Assembly: GCA_016776705.1 (NCBI GenBank) | Contig: JADHSW010000033.1 | Location: 1 to 18,863, forward strand | DNA from: Rhodospirillales bacterium | GTDB taxonomy: Bacteria; Pseudomonadota; Alphaproteobacteria; Rhodospirillales; JABHCV01 | Direction: 5' to 3' | Length of the DNA: 18,863 bases | In this document: piece by piece, positions 12,698-18,863 of the stretch | Position numbering within the stretch: position 1 is the first letter of the stretch | How the letters are laid out: the number at the start of each line of letters is the position of its first letter | Program-made: the position numbers and the translations under genes | Notes under the pieces: generated by a model | Databases searched by the model: none | What the model was told of the DNA's origin: nothing | The model's input: only the letters and a program-made list of their open reading frames with translations

Positions 12698-15343
12698 ATG
12701 GAAGTCTTCTTTCTTCTGCTTTTGGTTATCCTGCTGATTTCAGCACTCGCTTCGGGGTTTCCAGTGGCTTTTGCCCTTCCCGGTTCGGCCATTATTACCA
12801 TTGGTCTGGCCGCCCTGAGCGGTTACCTGTTCGAAAATGATGTCAGCGCCTACTTCGCTCATGGTGATCCAAATCAGTGGCTCAATGCAGCTGTCACCAA
12901 TTTTCGCGGCATTTATTTCGAGGTTGAACGTGACACCCTGATCGCCATTCCCCTGTTTGTCTTTATGGGCATTATGTTGCAACGCTCGAAAATCGCCGAA
13001 GACCTGCTGATCGCCATGGCCCAACTGTTTGGCCCGGTTCCAGGGGGCCTGGGCATCGCCGTCGTCTTCGTTGGCGCCCTGCTTGCCGCCACCACAGGCA
13101 TCGTCGGGGCAACTGTTATTGCCATGGGCCTGATCTCCCTGCCCGTCATGTTGCGCAACAACTACAACGTTCCACTTGCAACGGGTACAATCAGTGCTTC
13201 GGGAACATTGGGGCAGATCATTCCGCCGTCTATTGTCCTGATCATCCTGGCCGATCAGCTCTCCAGCGCAACGGACCGTGCGGGTACACTTCGCAAGGCG
13301 GAATTCAAGGAAGCCACAGGCTCCACGGCCATGCCGACGGAGTTCGATTTAACATCGACCAGCGCCGGAGAAATGTTCCTGGGCGCACTGTTGCCGGGCC
13401 TTGTTCTGGTTGGCTTGTACATGGCCTACATCCTGATCTATGCCTTGCTTAAACCAAAAGAAGCCCCGCCTGTTCCCTTCGAAGGCGGTTATGACCGAGC
13501 TTTCTTCTACCGTATATTTTTGGCCCTGGTCCCCCCGCTGGCCCTTATTTTTATCGTCCTTGGTTCCATCGTTATGGGTATCGCCACGGTTAATCAGGCG
13601 GGCGCGATTGGCGCTGTCGGGGCCATGGTTATGGCTGGCTATCGCCTGATGGAAGGCAAAAGACATGCGTTTACGCCTGCAATTTTGTCGGTTGGTTCAA
13701 TCATCGTCATCGGCCTTTTGCTGAATAGTTACGATATCAATATTAAGGCGGCAAAGACCACTGAGGACTCTCTCGTCATCTTCGCGGCTCTCGTCGCGGT
13801 ATGTGTTTTCCTTACATCCATCGCGTGGACAGCCTGGCGAACCTACAAAATAGATAACACCCTGCACGGTGTTATGATTGAAACTGCTAAAACAACGTCA
13901 TTGGTGTTCATCATCCTGCTTGGCGCCGCCATGCTGACGGCTGCCTTTCGCGCCTTTGGCGGTGAGGATTTAGTAAAACATTATCTGACCGGATTGCCTG
14001 GGGGTTTCATCACCAAGTTTCTGGTCGTCATGTTCGTCATCTTTCTGCTTGGATTTTTCCTCGACTTCATCGAGATCGCTGTCGTCGTGGTTCCGATTAT
14101 CGCCCCCATTTTACTTGCTGACACGACCGCAAATGTAACCGGGGTTTGGCTGGGCGTGATGATCGGCGTAAACATGCAGACTTCTTTCCTGACCCCGCCT
14201 TTCGGTTTTGCATTGTTCTATTTGCGAGGCGTCGCACCGGCTAGTGTGCGTACTATCCATATGTACAAGGGTGTTATTCCTTTCATCTTGCTGCAGTTGG
14301 TAGGGTTGGTGATTGTCGGCGTTTTCCCATCGCTGGTGAATTACCTGCCAAGCAAGGTCAGCCTGACGTCGGAAACCGCACCTCCTCCGCGCAATCCGCG
14401 CTTGCAGCAATGCGTCGAGGAAATGGTTTTTGCCGAGTACGATCTCAGGGGTGATGTGCTGAAGCAGGCAATCGTAAAAGCCAAATCGCTGGATCTCAGT
14501 TATCTGCCAAAGAAAAACAGCAGCGCCTTGAAAGACAGTTTCCAGTCCGCCGAAATGACATTTTCTCTGGTGGATAAAGTGCGCATAACTGAAGCCGCCG
14601 TCACTGCATACATTCCCGAGTATCGCCCTTTTCATCGTGATGTTCGCGCCATTCAGCAACGAACTAATAGAATAAAATCTGATGTCAAAAGACTGACAGA
14701 GGAAATACGCAGGCTGGATGGCGTTGGCGATAAGGCGCTTGAACAGGAAATCAAAATCTTGACGGCAGAACAGGAAGAGCTTGAAAAAAGCATTCCAGGG
14801 GAGTGGAAATCCGCACGAGAAAAATACCTGAAGGTCGCCAAGGCAGAAAAAGATGCGCGACTGAAATACCGACGCAATGTTGACAACGCCTATGAGCCCA
14901 TCGCGGAAGTATTGACCGTCATAGCCGGAACCGAAGCTCTTGGTGCACTCAGGGACCAGATCAAGAGTCTTGGTGCCGTGATCGCAACACTACCGCCTGA
15001 AGAGGCAATGGAAGCCATCAAGGTCGTTGAAGCAGCCCTTGGCGAGATTAAAGGCTCAAGCCCGATAAAGTCAAAAATTTCCAAAGTCAGGCGTGCATTG
15101 AAGGACCCGAATCCCGACCCCGCAGAAGCCGCCCAGGAACTGGCCAAGGGGCTGGCGACATACGAGACGGAATTAACATGGCGTCAAAAGGCAGCCATTG
15201 AATTAGCCGCACCACTGAGTGCATACAATGAGGCGATACGTGGCACAATCGGTTTACGCCAGCAAGAACGTCTGAGCGATGATCAGGCTAGCATCGTTGC
15301 CAGTTGCCAAGCCGTACACCGAGATATTTCCCTGGATTTCTAG
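12698..15343 (+). CDS. TRAP transporter large permease with long C-terminal soluble tail (881 residues)
   Basis: Large permease of the second TRAP system, about twice the family length. The DctM part (about 1-550) keeps GFPVAFALPGS at 20-30, LLAATTGIVGATVIAMGL near 128-145, GTLGQIIPPSIVLI at 169-182, GALLPGL near 229-235 and TSFLTPPFGFALFYLRG at 495-511. It has an inserted loop at 186-224 and extra hydrophobic segments near 327-343 and 358-376, as in large TakM-like permeases. From residue 553 onward the chain is soluble and charged: a proline-rich hinge (APPPRNPR), then long predicted helices, including a coiled-coil-like stretch at 645-725 rich in Lys, Arg and Glu, and a final helical region to 881. 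I do not recognise the tail. If the last membrane helix ends inside, as expected from TRAP structures, the tail is cytoplasmic. The stop lies 10 bases from the convergent parC stop. Confidence 0.88.
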   Translation: MEVFFLLLLVILLISALASGFPVAFALPGSAIITIGLAALSGYLFENDVSAYFAHGDPNQWLNAAVTNFRGIYFEVERDTLIAIPLFVFMGIMLQRSKIAEDLLIAMAQLFGPVPGGLGIAVVFVGALLAATTGIVGATVIAMGLISLPVMLRNNYNVPLATGTISASGTLGQIIPPSIVLIILADQLSSATDRAGTLRKAEFKEATGSTAMPTEFDLTSTSAGEMFLGALLPGLVLVGLYMAYILIYALLKPKEAPPVPFEGGYDRAFFYRIFLALVPPLALIFIVLGSIVMGIATVNQAGAIGAVGAMVMAGYRLMEGKRHAFTPAILSVGSIIVIGLLLNSYDINIKAAKTTEDSLVIFAALVAVCVFLTSIAWTAWRTYKIDNTLHGVMIETAKTTSLVFIILLGAAMLTAAFRAFGGEDLVKHYLTGLPGGFITKFLVVMFVIFLLGFFLDFIEIAVVVVPIIAPILLADTTANVTGVWLGVMIGVNMQTSFLTPPFGFALFYLRGVAPASVRTIHMYKGVIPFILLQLVGLVIVGVFPSLVNYLPSKVSLTSETAPPPRNPRLQQCVEEMVFAEYDLRGDVLKQAIVKAKSLDLSYLPKKNSSALKDSFQSAEMTFSLVDKVRITEAAVTAYIPEYRPFHRDVRAIQQRTNRIKSDVKRLTEEIRRLDGVGDKALEQEIKILTAEQEELEKSIPGEWKSAREKYLKVAKAEKDARLKYRRNVDNAYEPIAEVLTVIAGTEALGALRDQIKSLGAVIATLPPEEAMEAIKVVEAALGEIKGSSPIKSKISKVRRALKDPNPDPAEAAQELAKGLATYETELTWRQKAAIELAAPLSAYNEAIRGTIGLRQQERLSDDQASIVASCQAVHRDISLDF

Positions 15344-15353
15344 GGCTGGCAGC

Positions 15354-17582
15354 CTAACGGAACTTACCCGTCGTCGAAAATCCACGAGGCACTTTCAGTC
15401 CGGCCTGGGCGCGTTTACCGACCCATTCCCTGACATCCGGTTCCGTGCGCGTTCTGTCACCGGCTTTCCAGCTCAGGCCTTCCTCCAGTTTGATCGCTTT
15501 GGCGTCAGCCAGACCACCCTTGGAATAACGTTGCAGGATATTGCCGCGCCCACGTGTCATTTCCGGCAGTTCAGAAATCGGAAAGATCAAAAGCTTACGG
15601 TTCTGGCCAACAGCGGCGACGTGGTCGGTGCCTTCTTCGATGATGGCTGCAACGGCCCCCTCCTCGCCCGGACTTAAATTCAAAATCTGTTTGCCGTTTT
15701 TGGTTTGGGCGATGACGTCGTTTTCTCCAACAATGAAACCACGTCCAGCGTCAGAGACGACAAGTAGCTTCTTGTCAGGGGTGTAAACAAACATGTCGAC
15801 AAGATCGTGCTCATTGCCAAGATCAATCATCAGTCGCAACGGTTCGCCGTGGCCGCGTCCCCCCGGAAGTTTGTCACAGCCGATGGTGTAAAAGCGCCCG
15901 TTGGTGGCGAAAATGACCAGTTTGTCCGTGGTTTGTGCGTTTAGCACAAATTTTTCCAAATCACCTTCTTTGTATTTCAGGTCCGACGTATCCTCAGCAT
16001 GGCCTTTCATGGCCCTGATCCATCCTTTGACGGAACAGACAACGGTAATCGGTTCTCGATCAATCATCGCTTCCAGGGGAACCACAACGGCCGTTGGCGG
16101 CAGGCCGATAACCGTGCGCCGCTTGCCCAGTTCCGTCTTTTCGCCAAATTCTTTTTTGATATCGGCAATTTCCCCTGCGATGACCTGCCAGCGCTGCTTT
16201 TCGTCCTTGAGAAGCGTCTCCAATTCTTTCCTTTCAGCAGTTAAACGTTCGTTCTCTTTTTGGATTTCCATTTCCTCAAGTTTGCGCAATTGACGAAGGC
16301 GCATATTAAGGATTGCTTCGGCCTGGGCTTCGCTCAAATTGAACGTTCGAATCATCACCGCCTTGGGTTCATCTTCTTCGCGGATGATACGGATTACTTC
16401 ATCCAGGTTCAGGAAGGCGATAAGGAAACCGCCGAGAATTTCCAGCCGATGCTCAATCTTGCCCAGTCGAAAATTGGTCCGCCGGACGAGAACTTCATGG
16501 CGGTGATCAAGAAACGCTTGCAAAACCTCGCGCAGGTTCATGACCCGCGGTACGCCCGCCGCGTCAAGCACGTTCATGTTCAGTCCGAATCGGGTCTCCA
16601 TATCGGTCTGCCTGAAAAGGTGTTCCATCAGCATTTCAGGCTCGACGGTCCGATTCTTCGGTTCCAGAACGATGCGAAGAATGTCGGTCGACTCATCGCG
16701 GATATCCGCCAGCATCGGCAGTTTGCGCAGGTTCATCAGTTCGGCGATCTTTTCGATCAGACGGGATTTTTGAACCTGATAGGGAATTTGCGTTACCACG
16801 ATCTGGTATTGTCCGTGGCTCAGGGATTCCTTTTCCCAGCGCGCACGAAGCCTAAACCCGCCGCGCCCGGTGCGATACGCCTCAACGATGGACTGGCGTG
16901 ATTCAACAAGTTCGCCCCCGGTCGGAAAATCCGGACCGGGAACCATATCCACCAGCTTGTCGAATGTAACATTGGGGAATTTGATCAGGTGGGTCAGTGC
17001 GTTCGCCAGCTCGCCGATATTATGGGGCGGGATCGAGGTCGCCATGCCAACGGCGATACCGGCGGAACCATTGGCTAGCAGATTTGGAATGCGCGCAGGG
17101 AGGACAATAGGCTCAGAGTCCTCGCCATCATATGTTTCGCGAAAATCGACGGCGTCTTCATCGATACCTTCCAGCAAGGCAATGGAAGCGGTTGTCATGC
17201 GGGATTCCGTATAACGCATGGCGGCAGCGTTATCGCCATCGATATTGCCAAAATTACCTTGCCCGTCTACCAAAGGATAGCGAACGGAAAAATCCTGCGC
17301 CAGGCGAACCAGCGTATCGTAAATGGCAAGATCGCCGTGGGGGTGATATTTACCCATGACATCGCCCACGACACGGGCGCATTTTTTAAAGCCGGTCGTC
17401 GGATCAAGCTTCAACTGCCTCATGGCGTAAAGCAAACGACGATGCACCGGTTTCAGGCCGTCGCGCACATCCGGCAGGGATCGCGCCATAATCGTTGACA
17501 AGGCATAACTAAGATAGCGCTCGCCAAGGGCATCGGCGAGCCGGGTGTCCCGAATTTCCCCTATCGGGTCGTTTTTACTCAT
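15354..17582 (-). CDS. parC: DNA topoisomerase IV subunit A (ParC)
   Basis: Breakage-rejoining subunit of topoisomerase IV, which with ParE decatenates daughter chromosomes. The 742-residue length fits alphaproteobacterial ParC and is shorter than GyrA; no GyrA-box (QRRGGKG) is present. The N-terminal winged-helix and tower region shows RSLPDVRDGLKPVHRR (34-49), KYHPHGD (78-84) and AAMRYTESR (120-128) with catalytic Y124. A coiled-coil gate lies at about 350-465, and the beta-pinwheel C-terminal domain from about 490 includes CSVKGWIRAMKGH. Residue L85 occupies the E. coli Ser80 site linked to quinolone sensitivity, and D89 the Glu84 site. ATG at 17582 has AGGA 8 bases upstream. It is transcribed leftward from its own predicted promoter. 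Confidence 0.96.
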   Translation of the reverse strand: MSKNDPIGEIRDTRLADALGERYLSYALSTIMARSLPDVRDGLKPVHRRLLYAMRQLKLDPTTGFKKCARVVGDVMGKYHPHGDLAIYDTLVRLAQDFSVRYPLVDGQGNFGNIDGDNAAAMRYTESRMTTASIALLEGIDEDAVDFRETYDGEDSEPIVLPARIPNLLANGSAGIAVGMATSIPPHNIGELANALTHLIKFPNVTFDKLVDMVPGPDFPTGGELVESRQSIVEAYRTGRGGFRLRARWEKESLSHGQYQIVVTQIPYQVQKSRLIEKIAELMNLRKLPMLADIRDESTDILRIVLEPKNRTVEPEMLMEHLFRQTDMETRFGLNMNVLDAAGVPRVMNLREVLQAFLDHRHEVLVRRTNFRLGKIEHRLEILGGFLIAFLNLDEVIRIIREEDEPKAVMIRTFNLSEAQAEAILNMRLRQLRKLEEMEIQKENERLTAERKELETLLKDEKQRWQVIAGEIADIKKEFGEKTELGKRRTVIGLPPTAVVVPLEAMIDREPITVVCSVKGWIRAMKGHAEDTSDLKYKEGDLEKFVLNAQTTDKLVIFATNGRFYTIGCDKLPGGRGHGEPLRLMIDLGNEHDLVDMFVYTPDKKLLVVSDAGRGFIVGENDVIAQTKNGKQILNLSPGEEGAVAAIIEEGTDHVAAVGQNRKLLIFPISELPEMTRGRGNILQRYSKGGLADAKAIKLEEGLSWKAGDRTRTEPDVREWVGKRAQAGLKVPRGFSTTGKFR

Positions 17583-17630
17583 GGAGTGTCCTATTTAGAG
17601 GGGCTTATGCTACGGTAAAATCTACCACAT

Positions 17631-17658
17631 ATAGTACCCGAAAGGACGAAATCGTCAA
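17631..17658 (-). promoter_or_regulatory. Predicted sigma-70-type promoter of parC
   Basis: On the leftward strand TTGACG (17658-17653) and TACTAT (17636-17631) are separated by 16 bases, close to the housekeeping consensus. Transcription would start near 17624, about 42 bases before the parC start codon. It sits in the only gap between the efflux genes and parC, which supports independent expression of parC. It rests on motif match alone. Confidence 0.5.
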
Positions 17659-17691
17659 ACTGTCGTATTGCAAAATATCTAAAAAATAACC

Positions 17692-18237
17692 TTACTTCGC
17701 ATTTACGACGACAACTGCCTGCAACCCGGCGTAAGTGTTGATAACCATTCCCGGATAGCCGGGAATTGAGGCAACAGTACCCTCAAACGGTGATATCAGT
17801 GTCGCGCGTTGCAAGCGCCAATGGGCGATTTCAGCATGTGAGCTTGCGGCTTCATATGCTGAGCGGGCGTTAGCCAGGGCGATTTCGGCCTTTTCCACTT
17901 CTTCCTGAGACGTTGAAAGCGCATCGAACAATTCACGCACCTGAGTGGATTTTAAATCAGCCAGATCGAGGATCAATTTTGTTGATTCTACCGCTGCATC
18001 GGCGGCGCGTTTGCGAGCAAGGAAGGTTGTCTGGTCCAGCACGGCCAACACTGTCCCGGACTTGACACTTGCACCGGGGGTTATGCTGATTGACTCAACA
18101 ACACCCGAAACGGCAAAGGACAATTTACGCTCGCCAGCCAGGGCGTGATCCGATGTTGCAATAATCACAATGGGCAACGACAACAGCAATAAGGTGCGGA
18201 TCATTTTTTGCAGTCTGGTTTTCATTGAAGCATCCAT
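17692..18237 (-). CDS. Short RND/HlyD-type periplasmic adaptor (lipoyl plus helical hairpin only)
   Basis: Periplasmic adaptor-like protein of 181 residues. ATG at 18237 shares one base with the stop of the upstream TolC-type gene (TAATG) and has GGAAAG about 9 bases upstream, so it is preferred to the ATG four codons later. A Sec signal peptide covers about 1-34 (basic KTRLQKMIR, then a leucine/isoleucine core, cleavage near HALA). The lipoyl half-motif GASVKSGTVLAVLD is at 55-68, an antiparallel helical hairpin spans about 70-145, and the returning half-motif ATLISPFEGTVASI follows at 145-158. Common adaptors have 350-400 residues; the beta-barrel and membrane-proximal domains are absent, and no later frame could supply them because parC begins 110 bases on. 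It is either a minimal adaptor or a truncated gene. Confidence 0.78.
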   Translation of the reverse strand: MDASMKTRLQKMIRTLLLLSLPIVIIATSDHALAGERKLSFAVSGVVESISITPGASVKSGTVLAVLDQTTFLARKRAADAAVESTKLILDLADLKSTQVRELFDALSTSQEEVEKAEIALANARSAYEAASSHAEIAHWRLQRATLISPFEGTVASIPGYPGMVINTYAGLQAVVVVNAK

Positions 18238-18863
18238 TATTCAACTTTCCGGTTAACTTTGTCCTGATCTTCCTGACCGAACCCGCTGCCACCCTTGGGG
18301 ATGTAATCTTCCCCCGGGGTTTCATTCGTTCCCATGATTGACGCCATATAACCCGATTCAAGCCCTTTACCGGGATGATCGCCCAGCAACATGGCAATGC
18401 GGGCAAGTTCAAGCCTGAAGGCCCCGGTGGCGCGAATAAGTTCGGATTCAGCCTGTGAATTTTCAATCATCGCCCGGCCAAGATCGGCCACACGTTCTTG
18501 CGAATAAAGCTGTTGGCGGCGCAACAGGTTCTTGCTGGCATATTCAAGCCCTGCCCTGGCCGACACAACACGCTGAAAAGAATCGTTGCGTTCCATAATG
18601 GCCTTATAGGACTTCAGTCGAAGCTGACGACGCTTTAATTCCAGGCGGGCATTCAAGCGGCTTTCTTCCGCCGCCAGCCGGTTTCGTTGCGCCCCTTTGA
18701 TACCGCCATCAAAAATCGACCATGACAGACGGGCGCCTACGGCATATTCATTTCGCCCTCTCAAATCCCGGCTTGAATGACCGACATTACCAAACGCTTC
18801 AACACTGGGAAGGCTGGAAATCCCACCACGGCGGGCGGCGGCGGCATCAACCTGCTTCAACAG
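18237..18863 (-). CDS. TolC-type outer-membrane efflux protein, partial (right edge)
   Basis: C-terminal 208 residues of an outer-membrane channel protein of the TolC family, which forms the exit duct of tripartite efflux or type I secretion systems. The frame stays open to the window edge, so the true start lies outside; a TTG at 18860 is only an internal codon. The visible part has AARRGGISSLPSVEAFGNVG (typical of the barrel strand repeat), ARLSWSIFDGG (the second-repeat outer-membrane strand motif), then long alpha-helical segments rich in Arg, Leu, Ala and Glu (barrel helices). The last about 40 residues (after LLGDHPGKG) are polar and of low conservation. It overlaps the adaptor gene by one base, so the two are one translationally coupled operon. 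The pump subunit is not in the window. Confidence 0.85.
   Translation of the reverse strand: MLKQVDAAAARRGGISSLPSVEAFGNVGHSSRDLRGRNEYAVGARLSWSIFDGGIKGAQRNRLAAEESRLNARLELKRRQLRLKSYKAIMERNDSFQRVVSARAGLEYASKNLLRRQQLYSQERVADLGRAMIENSQAESELIRATGAFRLELARIAMLLGDHPGKGLESGYMASIMGTNETPGEDYIPKGGSGFGQEDQDKVNRKVE

Noticed and set aside
16260..16901. 213-codon forward frame inside parC
   Set aside because: Antisense to a conserved part of parC; no independent evidence of coding.
17645..17656. Small palindrome GACGA-AA-TCGTC next to the parC promoter
   Set aside because: Five-base arms with a two-base loop cannot form a stable hairpin and match no operator I know.
18858..18860. TTG as the start of the TolC-type gene
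   Set aside because: The frame continues to the window edge and the protein is clearly N-terminally incomplete, so this is an internal leucine codon.

Overview
The window reads as accessory and housekeeping chromosome of a free-living, flagellated, Gram-negative alphaproteobacterium, most likely a marine or aquatic member of the Rhodospirillales. That placement is an inference from the style of ParC, MotA/MotB and the bacterial N-degron transferase, from two tripartite TRAP transporters, and from moderate GC. No rRNA, tRNA, CRISPR array or insertion sequence was found, and no gene-free stretch exceeds about 230 bases.

Left part (1-6068): a catabolic island built around a divergent regulatory region at about 2619-2842. 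Leftward runs a TRAP operon, dctP (binding protein), dctQ and dctM (dctM is cut by the left edge). Rightward run a GntR/FCD-type regulator, a family III (CaiB/BaiF) CoA-transferase and a PLP-dependent threonine-type ammonia-lyase with a C-terminal ACT domain. A perfect palindrome (TTGTATACAA) and a second inverted repeat coincide with a predicted promoter of the TRAP operon, so the GntR protein probably represses uptake until a substrate or metabolite is present. A 65-base, nearly continuous stem-loop fills the gap ahead of the ammonia-lyase gene. The imported substrate is not identifiable from sequence.

Middle (6069-10251): a leftward pair, a flavin-reductase-domain protein and a methyltransferase with an N-terminal membrane domain. 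These are followed by the rightward flagellar stator genes motA and motB and an aspartate/glutamate leucyltransferase (bpt) that starts at TTG and overlaps the stop codon of a seven-codon leader frame.

Right part (10433-15343): a second, different TRAP operon. Its binding protein has a Tat signal and resembles 2-oxoacid binders of the TakP type. Its small permease carries an extra N-terminal membrane domain. Its large permease is 881 residues long, with a soluble, charged, helix-rich tail of about 330 residues. In both TRAP operons the gap between dctP and dctQ holds a strong hairpin with a similar apex and no U-tract, which fits mRNA stabilisation and higher dctP output.

Right edge (15354-18863, leftward): parC (topoisomerase IV subunit A) with leucine at the classical quinolone-site serine. 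Upstream of it, on the same strand, are the 3' genes of an efflux operon: a TolC-type outer-membrane factor cut by the window edge, overlapping a short periplasmic adaptor that keeps only the lipoyl and helical-hairpin parts.

The least ordinary items are the extended DctQ/DctM pair, the 65-base hairpin at 4756-4820, the membrane-anchored methyltransferase and the minimal adaptor.
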